From Pseudomonas mucidolens (GTDB taxonomy: Bacteria; Pseudomonadota; Gammaproteobacteria; Pseudomonadales; Pseudomonadaceae): a stretch of DNA of 64,000 nt. The notes below the pieces were generated by a model, which made no database searches, was not told where the DNA came from, and saw only the letters and a program-made list of their open reading frames with translations. Position 1 is the stretch's first letter, and every line of letters begins with the position of its first letter. Below, piece after piece: positions 1-9,129 of this stretch. The stretch covers positions 5,766,001-5,830,000 of the forward strand of contig NZ_LT629802.1 in NCBI RefSeq assembly GCF_900106045.1. Direction: 5' to 3'. A program made the position numbers and the translations under genes.

Positions 1-1
1 G

Positions 2-1411
2 CTGGTGCGTCATTACCCGCAAGGGGCGCACTTTGCGCACTCCGTCGGCTACATGGGGCGGATCAACGAAAAAGAGCTGAAGACCCTCGATCCGGTCAAC
101 TACAGCGGCACCCACCATATCGGCAAGACTGGCATCGAGCGTTTCTATGAAGCCGAGCTGCATGGCCAGGTAGGTTACGAGGAAGTCGAGACCAACGCGC
201 GTGGCCGTGTGTTGCGCGTGCTCAAGCGCACCGACCCGACTCCCGGCAAGGACATTGTCCTGAGTCTCGACATCAAGCTGCAGGAAGCTGCGGAAATGGC
301 CTTGGGCGGTCGCCGTGGCGCGGTGGTTGCGCTGGACCCCAATACTGGCGAAGTACTGGCGATGGTCAGCCAGCCGAGTTTCGATCCCAATCTGTTTGTC
401 ACCGGGATCAGCTTCAAGGCCTACGCCGAGTTGCGTGACTCCATCGACCGGCCGCTGTTCAACCGGGTGTTGCGCGGCCTGTACCCGCCGGGCTCGACGA
501 TCAAGCCCGCCGTGGCGATTGCCGGTCTCGATGCTGGCGTCATCACCGCTTCCAGCCGAGTCTACGATCCTGGTTACTACATGTTGCCCAACTACGATCA
601 CAAATACCGTAACTGGAACCGCTCGGGCGACGGATATGTGGACCTGGACACGGCGATCATGCGCTCCAACGACACCTACTTTTATGACCTGGCCCATAAG
701 CTGGGCATTGATCGCCTGGCGACCTATATGCGCAAGTTCGGTCTCGGTCAGAAAGTCTCGCTGGACATGTTTGAAGAGTCGTCCGGCCTGATGCCTTCGC
801 GGGAATGGAAGCGCGCCACCCGGCGCCAGGCCTGGTACCCCGGCGAAACGCTGATCCTCGGGATTGGCCAGGGTTATATGCAGGCCACACCGCTGCAACT
901 GGCGCAGGCTACGGCGTTGGTGGCGAGCAAGGGCAAGTGGATCCGTCCGCACCTGGCCAAGACCATCGAGGGGGAAGCGCCGGTGGATGAAAATCCGATC
1001 CCGGACATTGTCCTGCGCGATCCGTCCGACTGGGCCAAGGTCAGTCACGGTATGCAGCAAGTGATGCATGGTGCCCGAGGTACTGCGCGCAAGGCAGCAA
1101 TCGGCGCGCAATACCGGATTGCCGGCAAAAGCGGTACCGCCCAGGTGGTTGCGATCAAGCAGGGTGAGCGCTACGACCGCTCCAAGGTTCAGGAGCGCCA
1201 TCGCGACCACGCCTTGTTCGTTGGATTTGCTCCGGCCGATAACCCGAAAATCACCGTGGCGGTGATGGTCGAGAACGGCGAATCCGGTTCCGGCGTGGCG
1301 GCTCCGGTCGTGCGTCAGATCATGGACGCCTGGTTACTGGACGCGGAGGGCAAGCTCAAACCTGAGTTTGCCAGCCCTTCAAGTGCGGAGGCTACGGCCA
1401 GTGAAGAGTAA
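2..1411 (+). CDS. mrdA: Penicillin-binding protein 2 (5'-truncated by window)
   Basis: This is the transpeptidase that cross-links peptidoglycan during cell elongation, anchored in the inner membrane and working with RodA. The window starts inside the gene, so the membrane anchor and part of the dimerisation domain are missing and 469 codons remain. The penicillin-binding core is complete: the active-site SxxK motif reads STIK (about nt 494-505), followed by SND and then KSGT (near nt 1126-1137). The stop overlaps the proposed rodA start by 11 bases, which suggests translational coupling. It heads a run of wall genes on the same strand. Confidence 0.96.
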   Translation: MVRHYPQGAHFAHSVGYMGRINEKELKTLDPVNYSGTHHIGKTGIERFYEAELHGQVGYEEVETNARGRVLRVLKRTDPTPGKDIVLSLDIKLQEAAEMALGGRRGAVVALDPNTGEVLAMVSQPSFDPNLFVTGISFKAYAELRDSIDRPLFNRVLRGLYPPGSTIKPAVAIAGLDAGVITASSRVYDPGYYMLPNYDHKYRNWNRSGDGYVDLDTAIMRSNDTYFYDLAHKLGIDRLATYMRKFGLGQKVSLDMFEESSGLMPSREWKRATRRQAWYPGETLILGIGQGYMQATPLQLAQATALVASKGKWIRPHLAKTIEGEAPVDENPIPDIVLRDPSDWAKVSHGMQQVMHGARGTARKAAIGAQYRIAGKSGTAQVVAIKQGERYDRSKVQERHRDHALFVGFAPADNPKITVAVMVENGESGSGVAAPVVRQIMDAWLLDAEGKLKPEFASPSSAEATASEE

Positions 1412-2546
1412 CTTTGACCGCATCCTCTCCAGCGAGGATGTCATGCGTCGCTGCGCCACGTTGTTGCAGCGTCTGCACATCGATGGCCCGTTGCTGATTC
1501 TGCTGCTGACCCTGGCCGCCGGTAGTCTGTTCGTGCTGTATTCGGCCAGCGGCAAGAACTGGGATTTGCTGATCAAACAAGCCACCTCGTTCGGTCTGGG
1601 CCTGTTGTCGATGGTGGTGATTGCGCAACTGGAGCCGCGCTTCATGGCGCGCTGGGTACCGTTGAGCTACGTCGTCGGCGTGTTGCTGCTGGTGGTGGTG
1701 GACGTCATGGGGCACAACGCCATGGGGGCGACACGCTGGATCAATATTCCAGGGGTGATTCGCTTCCAGCCGTCGGAGTTCATGAAGATCCTGATGCCCG
1801 CGACGATCGCCTGGTACCTCTCCAAACGGACATTGCCGCCGCAACTCAAGCATGTCGCGGTCAGTCTGATGCTGATCGGCATTCCCTTTATTCTTATCGT
1901 GCGCCAGCCTGACCTTGGCACCGGCCTGCTGATTCTCGCAGGTGGCGCGTTCGTGCTGTTCATGGGCGGTCTGCGCTGGCGCTGGATCCTCAGCGTGCTG
2001 GTGGCTGCCATACCACTGGCGGTGGCCATGTGGTTCTTTTTCATGCACGACTATCAGAAACAGCGGGTGCTGACCTTCCTCGACCCCGAGAGTGATCCGT
2101 TGGGCACCGGCTGGAACATCATTCAGTCCAAGGCGGCCATTGGTTCGGGTGGCGTGTTTGGCAAAGGCTGGCTGTTGGGGACTCAATCGCACCTGGACTT
2201 TCTGCCGGAAAGCCACACCGACTTCATTATTGCGGTCATGGGCGAAGAGTTCGGCCTGGTGGGCATTTGCGCGCTGTTGCTGATTTATCTGTTGTTGATC
2301 GGGCGAGGCCTGGTGATTACCGCGCAGGCGCAGACGCTGTTCGGTAAATTGCTTGCCGGTGCGCTCACAATGACTTTTTTTGTTTACGTTTTCGTCAACA
2401 TCGGTATGGTCAGTGGCTTGTTGCCGGTGGTTGGGGTGCCGTTGCCATTCATTAGCTACGGCGGAACTTCGCTGGTGACATTGCTGTCAGCGTTTGGGGT
2501 TTTGATGTCGATCCATACCCATCGCAAGTGGATCGCGCAGGTTTGA
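1401..2546 (+). CDS. rodA: Peptidoglycan glycosyltransferase RodA
   Basis: RodA is the SEDS-family glycosyltransferase that polymerises lipid II for lateral wall growth as the partner of PBP2. The protein is almost entirely hydrophobic, with about ten membrane helices, and carries SEDS signatures such as the RFQPSEFMK segment and the C-terminal LPFISYGGTS segment. I chose the GTG at 1401 (381 aa); a later ATG at 1443 would give a 367-residue form closer to other RodA proteins. The TTG at 1368 seems too far inside mrdA. It overlaps mrdA, so the two are surely co-transcribed. Confidence 0.95.
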   Translation: MKSNFDRILSSEDVMRRCATLLQRLHIDGPLLILLLTLAAGSLFVLYSASGKNWDLLIKQATSFGLGLLSMVVIAQLEPRFMARWVPLSYVVGVLLLVVVDVMGHNAMGATRWINIPGVIRFQPSEFMKILMPATIAWYLSKRTLPPQLKHVAVSLMLIGIPFILIVRQPDLGTGLLILAGGAFVLFMGGLRWRWILSVLVAAIPLAVAMWFFFMHDYQKQRVLTFLDPESDPLGTGWNIIQSKAAIGSGGVFGKGWLLGTQSHLDFLPESHTDFIIAVMGEEFGLVGICALLLIYLLLIGRGLVITAQAQTLFGKLLAGALTMTFFVYVFVNIGMVSGLLPVVGVPLPFISYGGTSLVTLLSAFGVLMSIHTHRKWIAQV

Positions 2547-2557
2547 ATAAGGTGAAG

Positions 2558-3574
2558 ATGTCAATGCAAGTAATGCGCGGCTGGGCTGCCCGCTATGCGT
2601 CCTGCCTGGGTTTGTTGGGCGCTTTCGGCGCTTCGCAGCAAACGCTGGCCGGGGACTATGACGGCTCGCCTCAGGTTGCCGAGTTTGTCGGTGAAATGAC
2701 GCGTGACTACGGGTTCGCCGGCGAACAACTGATGGGTGTGTTTCGTGAAGCGCAGCGCAAACAGTCGATTCTCGACGCTATTTCCCGCCCCGCCGAACGC
2801 GTCAAACAGTGGAAGGATTACCGTCCGATGTTCCTCACCGACTCCCGTGTGGCGCGGGGTGTGGACTTCTGGCGAGAGCACGAAGCGGTGCTGGCCCGCG
2901 CCGAACAGGAATATGGCGTGCCGGCCCAGATGATCGTCTCGATCATCGGCGTTGAAACCTTTTATGGGCGCAACACCGGCAATTTTCGGGTGATTGACGC
3001 GTTGTCGACCCTGGGTTTCGATTATCCGCCGCGCGCCGAATTTTTCCGCAAGGAACTGCGTGAGTTCCTAATGCTAGCGCGTGAAGAGCAAGTCGATCCG
3101 ATGACCCTCAAGGGCTCCTATGCTGGCGCAATGGGCTTGCCACAGTTCATGCCCAGCAGTTTTCGCGCCTATGCGGTGGATTTTGACGGTGACGGCCATA
3201 TCAATATCTGGAGCAACCCCGATGATGCCATCGGTAGCGTTGCCAGCTATTTCAAACGGCATGGCTGGGTCGGTGGCGAGCCGGTGGTGATTCGCGCCGA
3301 TGTCACTGGTGAGCGTGCCGATGAAGGCTTGACCCAGGGGATCGAACCGGTCAAGACCGTTGGGGAGTTGCGAGCGCTGGGCTGGTCAAGTCATGATGCG
3401 CTGCGCGATGATATGCCCGTCACGGCTTTCCGCCTGGAAGGCGCGGACGGCCCTGAATACTGGATGGGTTTGAAGAATTTCTACGCAATCACGCGTTATA
3501 ACCGCAGTGTGATGTACGCAATGGCCGTGCATCAGCTGTCAGACAAGCTGGTTCAAGCACGGGGCGTCAAGTAA
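2558..3574 (+). CDS. mltB: Lytic murein transglycosylase B (SltB1-like)
   Basis: This family-3 lytic transglycosylase cleaves glycan strands to 1,6-anhydro-muramyl ends in the periplasm. A signal peptide is visible (hydrophobic stretch, then AGD), with no lipobox cysteine, so it looks soluble like P. aeruginosa SltB1 rather than the lipoprotein MltB. The catalytic glutamate lies in SIIGVETFYG, and the GAMGLPQFMPSS motif is typical. The start is the ATG at 2558, 11 bases after the rodA stop; a GTG at 2528 lies inside rodA. The stop codon overlaps the rlpA start by one base. Confidence 0.94.
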   Translation: MSMQVMRGWAARYASCLGLLGAFGASQQTLAGDYDGSPQVAEFVGEMTRDYGFAGEQLMGVFREAQRKQSILDAISRPAERVKQWKDYRPMFLTDSRVARGVDFWREHEAVLARAEQEYGVPAQMIVSIIGVETFYGRNTGNFRVIDALSTLGFDYPPRAEFFRKELREFLMLAREEQVDPMTLKGSYAGAMGLPQFMPSSFRAYAVDFDGDGHINIWSNPDDAIGSVASYFKRHGWVGGEPVVIRADVTGERADEGLTQGIEPVKTVGELRALGWSSHDALRDDMPVTAFRLEGADGPEYWMGLKNFYAITRYNRSVMYAMAVHQLSDKLVQARGVK

Positions 3575-4566
3575 TGCGGGTATCGCCGATCAATAAACCG
3601 CTCAAGCTGGTGGCGTTTGCCGCATTGTCCTTGCTGGTTGTCAGTTGCTCCACCAGTCGCCCGCCGGCGCAGAAATCCAGCACCGCCGTGCGTTCGGCGC
3701 CGGGCCTGGATATCAACCGTGCACACAAGGACGGCGCGCCGTGGTGGGACGTCGACGTCTCACGCATCCCGGATGCCACGCCGACCCTGCACACCGGGGC
3801 TTACAAGGCTAATCCCTATACCGTTTTGGGCAAGACCTACTTCCCGCTGCAAGACTCCAAGAATTATGTGCAGACAGGCACCGCGTCCTGGTATGGCACC
3901 AAGTTCCACGGCCAGAACACCGCCAACGGCGAGGTCTATGACCTCTACGGCATGAGCGCGGCGCATAAGACCTTGCCGCTGCCTGCCTACGTGCGGGTGA
4001 CCAACCTGGACAACAGCCGCGTGGTGATCCTGCGGGTCAACGACCGTGGTCCGTTCTATTCGGATCGGATCATCGACTTGTCCTACGCGGCGGCGAAGAA
4101 ACTTGGCTATGCCGAAAGCGGCACGGCGCGGGTCAAGGTCGAGGGTATCGACCCTGCACAATACTGGGCCCAGCGTGGGAAACCGGCCCCGTTGATGCTC
4201 AACGAACCGAAAGCCGCGCAGCCGCAGATCACCGCTTCGACGGGCAAGGTCGAGCAATGGACACCTCCATCGCAGCAACATGCCGCGCCGGTGGTGGCGG
4301 TGCCGCAAACCGCGCAAGGCAGCGCGGCGGGAGGCCAGTACCTGCAAGTGGGCGCTTTCGCCAACCCTGACGCGGCAGAACTGTTAAGGTCCAAGCTCAG
4401 TGGGATGGTCAGCGCACCGGTATTCATCAGTTCCATCGTGCGTAATCAGCAGACCCTGCATCGCGTGCGCCTGGGGCCGATTGACTCGCCGGGCGAGGTT
4501 GCCCAAGTGCAGAACAGCGTTCGATTGGCCAACCTGGGCCTGCCCAGCGTGGTCAGCGCAGAGTAG
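3574..4566 (+). CDS. rlpA: Septal ring lytic transglycosylase RlpA (lipoprotein)
   Basis: RlpA is an outer-membrane lipoprotein that in P. aeruginosa cleaves denuded glycan strands at the septum. It shows a signal sequence ending in the lipobox VVSC near residue 25. A double-psi beta-barrel domain (about 95-190) holds GTASWYG and the VNDRGPF segment with the catalytic aspartate. A C-terminal SPOR domain (about 250-330, starting YLQVGAF) binds denuded glycan. The start overlaps the mltB stop in a TAATG junction, so the wall genes form one operon. Confidence 0.95.
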   Translation: MRVSPINKPLKLVAFAALSLLVVSCSTSRPPAQKSSTAVRSAPGLDINRAHKDGAPWWDVDVSRIPDATPTLHTGAYKANPYTVLGKTYFPLQDSKNYVQTGTASWYGTKFHGQNTANGEVYDLYGMSAAHKTLPLPAYVRVTNLDNSRVVILRVNDRGPFYSDRIIDLSYAAAKKLGYAESGTARVKVEGIDPAQYWAQRGKPAPLMLNEPKAAQPQITASTGKVEQWTPPSQQHAAPVVAVPQTAQGSAAGGQYLQVGAFANPDAAELLRSKLSGMVSAPVFISSIVRNQQTLHRVRLGPIDSPGEVAQVQNSVRLANLGLPSVVSAE

Positions 4567-4748
4567 TAGTAGCGGATTGATGGTTCAGGCACGTACGCGA
4601 GCCCGGGCCCTGGTTGCAGGCTCTTGAATAATAAAAAACCCGAAGGCAAGGGTTGAGCTGGCAACTGAACACGCGACAGCCTGGCGACGGGTTGTCTCAC
4701 TCGTTTTGCCCGCGAGGGCAAGTTTCCATAAGCAATCTCGAGATACGG

Positions 4749-5906
4749 ATGAACATCACCACCTTAGCCAAACGCCTGTGCCTGCTTGTCCCGCTGATCA
4801 TCGCGCCCGCCGCCTGGGCTGTCGACATGGTGCCAGCGGCGCCGCAACTGGCTGCAAAGTCCTACGTACTCATGGATGCCGCCAGCGGCAACGTGCTGGT
4901 CGAGAACAATGGTGACCAGCGCCTGCCGCCGGCCAGCTTGACCAAGCTGATGACCGCTTATATCGCGACCCTGGAAATCCGTCGCGGCCAGATCGCTGAA
5001 AGCGACCCGGTGACGGTCAGTGAGAACGCCTGGCGCACCGGCGGCTCGCGGATGTTCATCAAGGTCGGTACGCAGGTGTCTGTCAGCGACCTGCTGCACG
5101 GCATCATCATTCAGTCCGGTAACGACGCCAGCGTCGCCTTGGCCGAGCACATTGCCGGCAGCGAAGATGCGTTCGCCGACATGATGAACAAGACCGCGGC
5201 CGAGTTGGGCATGACCAACAGCCACTTCATGAACCCGACCGGCCTGCCAAACCCTGATCACTACTCGTCGGCCCACGATATGGCGATCCTGGCTCGCGCG
5301 ATCATTCGTGTCGATCCGGTGCACTACGCGATCTACTCCCAGAAAGAGTTTTTCTGGAACAACATCAAGCAGCCGAACCGCAACCTGTTGCTGTGGCGTG
5401 ACAAGACCGTCGACGGTCTGAAGACTGGTCACACCGAAGAAGCCGGTTACTGCATGGTGTCCTCGGCGGTACGTGACGGCCAGCGTCTGATTGCGGTGGT
5501 CTTTGGTACCAACAGCGAGCAGTCGCGTGCGGCTGAAACCCAGAAACTGCTGACCTACGGTTTCCGTTTCTTCGAAACCCAGACGTTCTACCAGAAGGGC
5601 GCCGAGTTGGCCCAGGCCCCGGTGTGGAAGGGTACCGAGCGTCAAATCAAGGCCGGCCTGGCTGAAGACCTGACCTTGACCATGCCTAAGGGCCAGCTCA
5701 AAAAGCTCGCGGCCAGCATGACCATGAACCCGCAACTGATCGCGCCTATCGCCAAGGGCGACGTGATCGGCAAAGTGGAAGTGAAACTGGACGACAAGGT
5801 TGTCCACAGCGCCGATCTGATCGCGCTCGACGCCGTTGACGAAGGCGGTATCTTCCGCCGCGTGTGGGATAGCATTCGTCTATTCTTCTACGGCTTGTTC
5901 AACTGA
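4749..5906 (+). CDS. dacC: D-alanyl-D-alanine carboxypeptidase (PBP5/6 type)
   Basis: A low-molecular-mass penicillin-binding protein that trims the terminal D-Ala from stem pentapeptides in the periplasm. The signal peptide ends at AWA. The active-site motifs are SLTK, SGND and KTGHTEEAG. The C-terminus has a PBP5-type domain and an amphipathic membrane anchor (the last 20 or so residues, rich in Phe and Arg). The start is the ATG at 4749 giving 385 aa; longer in-frame starts would add an unlikely extension before the signal peptide. A 182-base gap separates it from rlpA, so it may have its own promoter. The gene is called dacC in P. aeruginosa and dacA or dacC elsewhere. Confidence 0.95.
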   Translation: MNITTLAKRLCLLVPLIIAPAAWAVDMVPAAPQLAAKSYVLMDAASGNVLVENNGDQRLPPASLTKLMTAYIATLEIRRGQIAESDPVTVSENAWRTGGSRMFIKVGTQVSVSDLLHGIIIQSGNDASVALAEHIAGSEDAFADMMNKTAAELGMTNSHFMNPTGLPNPDHYSSAHDMAILARAIIRVDPVHYAIYSQKEFFWNNIKQPNRNLLLWRDKTVDGLKTGHTEEAGYCMVSSAVRDGQRLIAVVFGTNSEQSRAAETQKLLTYGFRFFETQTFYQKGAELAQAPVWKGTERQIKAGLAEDLTLTMPKGQLKKLAASMTMNPQLIAPIAKGDVIGKVEVKLDDKVVHSADLIALDAVDEGGIFRRVWDSIRLFFYGLFN

Positions 5907-5918
5907 TTGTGTGCACCC

Positions 5919-5953
5919 GCAAAGCCCCGCGTTGATCCGACGCGGGGCTTTGC
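5919..5953. terminator. Stem-loop after dacC
   Basis: A perfect 13-base GC-rich inverted repeat around a 9-base loop lies 12 bases after the dacC stop. It lacks a long T run, but its position suggests a terminator or mRNA-stabilising hairpin separating dacC from ybeD-lipB-lipA. Confidence 0.7.
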
Positions 5954-5989
5954 TCGTCGCCGCGGCTTACCGCTTACGAGGCTGTTGCC

Positions 5990-6265
5990 ATGACCGATAA
6001 AGAAGTACAGGCGCCAAAGATCGAATTCCCGCAGACCGATTATCCGATCAAAGTGATCTGCGATACCGGCGTGGGCCATGAAGCCAAGGTGATTTCGATC
6101 GTCTCGAAACACGCCGAGATCAATCTTGAACTGACGGTCGAGCGTCAAAGCAGCACGGGCAAGTACACCACGACCCAGCTGTATATTCTGGCGACCGATC
6201 AAGACCAGCTCTACAACATCAACAGCGAATTGCGAGCCACCGGTTTCGTACACATGGTGCTGTGA
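5990..6265 (+). CDS. ybeD: DUF493 (YbeD/UPF0250) family protein
   Basis: A 91-residue soluble protein of the DUF493 family, an ACT-like fold whose molecular role is not settled. The central [14 protein letters not shown] segment and the GFVHMVL end fit the family. It is the usual neighbour of lipB, and here its stop codon overlaps the lipB start (TGATG), which implies translational coupling. That context suggests a link to lipoate metabolism, but the sequence does not prove it. Confidence 0.93.
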   Translation: MTDKEVQAPKIEFPQTDYPIKVICDTGVGHEAKVISIVSKHAEINLELTVERQSSTGKYTTTQLYILATDQDQLYNINSELRATGFVHMVL

Positions 6266-6912
6266 TGCCTGAAGTCCTGGGCTTTCGCGAGCTCGGCCGG
6301 ATGGCTTACGAGCCTGTCTGGCATGCCATGCAGCGTTTCACCAACGAACGCGGCAGTTCAGCTGCCGATGAAATCTGGCTGGTGGAACACCCGCCGGTAT
6401 TCACCCAAGGCCAGGCCGGCAAGGCCGAACACGTGCTGTTGCCGGGAGATATTCCGGTGGTGCAGGTCGACCGAGGTGGCCAAGTGACTTACCATGGGCC
6501 CGGGCAACTGGTTGTGTATCTGCTACTGGACGTGCGCAAGCTGGGATTTGGCGTGCGCGAACTGGTCAGTCGCATGGAAACCTGCCTGATCGAGCTGTTG
6601 GCCAGTTATGGCGTGACGGCCGTAGCCAAGCCCGACGCGCCAGGCGTCTACGTCAATGGCGCGAAAATCGCCTCCCTGGGGCTGCGGATCCGGCATGGCT
6701 GTTCCTTTCATGGCCTGGCCTTGAATGTGGACATGGACCTGGCACCGTTCCAGCGGATCAACCCCTGTGGTTACACCGGTTTGGCCATGACCCAGTTGCG
6801 CGATCACGCAGTACCGATAGAATTTGCCGAGGTAAGTGCCCGGCTGCGCGCGCAGCTCGTCAAACACCTCGACTATGCTGAGCAGACGACCCTGACGGGC
6901 GGAATCGACTGA
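6265..6912 (+). CDS. lipB: Lipoyl(octanoyl) transferase LipB
   Basis: LipB moves an octanoyl group from octanoyl-ACP to the lipoyl domains of 2-oxoacid dehydrogenases and the H protein, the first step of lipoate synthesis. The [14 protein letters not shown] motif and the [13 protein letters not shown] segment, containing the catalytic cysteine, are present; the conserved lysine is in the [10 protein letters not shown] segment. The start is the ATG at 6265, which overlaps the ybeD stop; a GTG three bases upstream is less likely. The protein has 215 aa, a normal length. lipA follows after one base. Confidence 0.96.
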   Translation: MPEVLGFRELGRMAYEPVWHAMQRFTNERGSSAADEIWLVEHPPVFTQGQAGKAEHVLLPGDIPVVQVDRGGQVTYHGPGQLVVYLLLDVRKLGFGVRELVSRMETCLIELLASYGVTAVAKPDAPGVYVNGAKIASLGLRIRHGCSFHGLALNVDMDLAPFQRINPCGYTGLAMTQLRDHAVPIEFAEVSARLRAQLVKHLDYAEQTTLTGGID

Positions 6913-6913
6913 T

Positions 6914-7939
6914 ATGACTACTGATGTTGTGCAAACCATGATCCCGACGCTGGACATCACCGAACGTCCGGCCCCGGCCCCGCGTGCCAAGGTTGAAGCC
7001 GGCGTCAAGCTGCGCGGCGCCGAAAAGGTTGCACGCATCCCGGTGAAGATCATTCCGACCACCGAGTTGCCGAAAAAGCCCGACTGGATTCGCGTGCGCA
7101 TCCCGGTCTCGCCGGAAGTCGATCGGATCAAGGCGCTGCTGCGTAAACACAAGCTGCACAGCGTGTGCGAAGAGGCCTCCTGCCCGAACCTGGGCGAATG
7201 TTTCTCCGGCGGCACCGCGACCTTCATGATCATGGGTGACATCTGCACCCGCCGTTGCCCGTTTTGCGACGTTGGCCACGGCCGGCCGAAACCACTCGAC
7301 GTCAACGAGCCGGAAAGCCTGGCCATTGCCATTGCCGACCTGGGTCTAAAGTACGTGGTGATCACCTCGGTGGACCGCGATGATCTGCGTGATGGCGGTG
7401 CCCAACACTTCGCTGACTGCATCCGCGAAATCCGCAAGCTGTCGCCGAACGTGATGCTCGAAACCCTGGTTCCGGATTACCGCGGCCGGATGGACGTTGC
7501 CTTGCAAATCACCGCTGCCGAGCCGCCAGATGTGTTCAACCACAACCTGGAAACCGTGCCGCGTCTGTACAAGGCTGCACGTCCGGGTTCGGACTACCAG
7601 TGGTCGCTGACCCTGCTGCAGAAATTCAAGCAAATGATGCCGCACATCCCGACCAAATCCGGTCTGATGCTGGGCCTGGGCGAAACCGACGAGGAAGTCA
7701 TTGAAGTCATGCAGCGCATGCGCGAGCACGACATCGACATGCTGACTCTTGGCCAGTATCTGCAACCGTCCCGCAGTCACTTGCCGGTGCAGCGTTTTGT
7801 GCACCCGGACACCTTCGCCTGGTTTGCCGAGGAAGGTTACAAGATGGGCTTCAAGAACGTGGCGTCGGGCCCCTTGGTACGTTCCTCGTACCACGCCGAC
7901 GAACAGGCGAAACTGGTCAAGGCTAGCCTGGTTTCCTGA
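6914..7939 (+). CDS. lipA: Lipoyl synthase LipA
   Basis: A radical SAM enzyme that inserts two sulfurs into the protein-bound octanoyl group made by LipB. Both iron-sulfur sites are visible: the auxiliary cluster cysteines in [12 protein letters not shown] and the SAM-binding CTRRCPFC. The C-terminal RSSYHAD segment includes the conserved serine that ligates the auxiliary cluster. The 341-residue length is normal for Pseudomonas. It closes the ybeD-lipB-lipA operon and is followed by a REP pair. Confidence 0.97.
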   Translation: MTTDVVQTMIPTLDITERPAPAPRAKVEAGVKLRGAEKVARIPVKIIPTTELPKKPDWIRVRIPVSPEVDRIKALLRKHKLHSVCEEASCPNLGECFSGGTATFMIMGDICTRRCPFCDVGHGRPKPLDVNEPESLAIAIADLGLKYVVITSVDRDDLRDGGAQHFADCIREIRKLSPNVMLETLVPDYRGRMDVALQITAAEPPDVFNHNLETVPRLYKAARPGSDYQWSLTLLQKFKQMMPHIPTKSGLMLGLGETDEEVIEVMQRMREHDIDMLTLGQYLQPSRSHLPVQRFVHPDTFAWFAEEGYKMGFKNVASGPLVRSSYHADEQAKLVKASLVS

Positions 7940-7967
7940 TAAAGATTTGCGCAACACCGCAGGTCTA

Positions 7968-8058
7968 ATGTGGGAGGGGGCTTGCTCCCGATAGCGGTGT
8001 ATCAGTATCAGAGGTGCTGACTGACACACTGCAATCGGGAGCAAGCCCCCTCCCACAT
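7968..8058. repeat. REP-type inverted repeat pair
   Basis: Two inverted REP-like units (GTGGGAGGGGGCTTGCTCCC type) face each other with a 40-45 base spacer between lipA and ldcA. This is the REPIN-like arrangement common in P. fluorescens intergenic DNA. Confidence 0.85.
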
Positions 8059-8089
8059 TTCGTTTTGCACTCGTTAGGGAGACTCGTGG

Positions 8090-9010
8090 ATGACCGCTGC
8101 CGTACCTGCCCTTCGCGCCGAAGGCACCATCGCCCTGATCGCCCCCGCCGGCCCCGCCGCACTGGATGTTGAAAAAGCTGGTCAATGGATGCGCGCCCGC
8201 GGCTACGATCTGCGCATCTACCCGGGTGTTTATGAGCGCGACGGCTACCTTGCTGGCAGCGATAAAGTCCGCCTCAACGACCTCCACAAAGCCTTCGCCA
8301 ACCCTGAAATCGATGCCATTTTCTGTCTGCGCGGTGGTTACGGCACACCCCGCCTGCTTGATAGCCTGGATTTCGAACTGCTGCGCGCCAATCCCAAGCC
8401 ATTTGTAGGCTACAGCGACATCACGGCGCTACACCTGGCAATCAGCCGCTACGCGGGTTTCGTGACCTTCCACGGACCGATGCTCAATGCCGATCTGCTG
8501 GGCGACAAACAACAGCCTACCGAGTCCTCACTGCTCAGCCTGCTGCGCGGCCAGTTGAACGCCGGCAGTGAGTTGACGCACCCGGTGGCCTACCCGTTGA
8601 CCACGATCGAACCAGGCATCGCCAGCGGACGCTTGCTGGGCGGCAACCTGTCGATGATCGCGGCGGTCATGGGCACGCCTTACGAAATTGACGCAGAAGG
8701 CATCATCCTGCTGATCGAAGACGTCAACGAACCGATCTATCGCATTGACCGCTTGCTGACGCACCTGCGTTTGGCGGGCAAGCTGGCTCAGGTCGCCGGT
8801 GTGCTGGTCGGGGACGTGGCAGGTGTGGACAGTGTCGCGCTGGAGCGCCTGCTCAAGCAGACCTTTGAACCGTTGTGCATTCCGGTGCTGTCCGGCTGGC
8901 GCAGCGGGCATTGCGATCCGAACCTGACGCTGCCGATGGGCGCATGGGTGAGGTTGGATGCGGGGGAGCAGCAGCTGGTGTTGGAGCAGGATGTCGTGTT
9001 CAGGCCTTGA
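8090..9010 (+). CDS. ldcA: Muramoyltetrapeptide carboxypeptidase (LD-carboxypeptidase)
   Basis: A peptidase family S66 enzyme that removes the terminal D-Ala from muropeptide tetrapeptides in the cytoplasm during wall recycling. The nucleophile serine lies in the FVGYSDITALH segment, and the GLLGG-like segment GRLLGGNLSMI plus the later LIEDVNEPIYRIDR segment are family marks. It has 306 aa with an ATG start preceded by GGGAG. It lies between two REP clusters, so it is probably its own transcription unit. Confidence 0.94.
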   Translation: MTAAVPALRAEGTIALIAPAGPAALDVEKAGQWMRARGYDLRIYPGVYERDGYLAGSDKVRLNDLHKAFANPEIDAIFCLRGGYGTPRLLDSLDFELLRANPKPFVGYSDITALHLAISRYAGFVTFHGPMLNADLLGDKQQPTESSLLSLLRGQLNAGSELTHPVAYPLTTIEPGIASGRLLGGNLSMIAAVMGTPYEIDAEGIILLIEDVNEPIYRIDRLLTHLRLAGKLAQVAGVLVGDVAGVDSVALERLLKQTFEPLCIPVLSGWRSGHCDPNLTLPMGAWVRLDAGEQQLVLEQDVVFRP

Positions 9011-9034
9011 AATTGTCGGCGCCTGTCATGGCGC

Positions 9035-9119
9035 TCTCGGGAGCAAGCCCCCTCCCACATGTGTACCACGTACATCTTTTGGAATGCAGTCAAATGTGGG
9101 AAGGGGCTCGTTCCTGAGA
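9035..9119. repeat. REP-type inverted repeat pair (diverged)
   Basis: Two opposite REP units of the same family as the pair at 7968 lie between the convergent ends of ldcA and the downstream transglycosylase. The second copy is diverged (GTGGGAAGGGGCTCGTTCC). Confidence 0.8.
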
Positions 9120-9129
9120 GTAAGCAGGT

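Noticed and set aside
7968..9119. Repeated short palindromes that could be mistaken for a CRISPR array
   Set aside because: Units are inverted pairs with single spacers, not regular direct repeats, and no cas genes are present.
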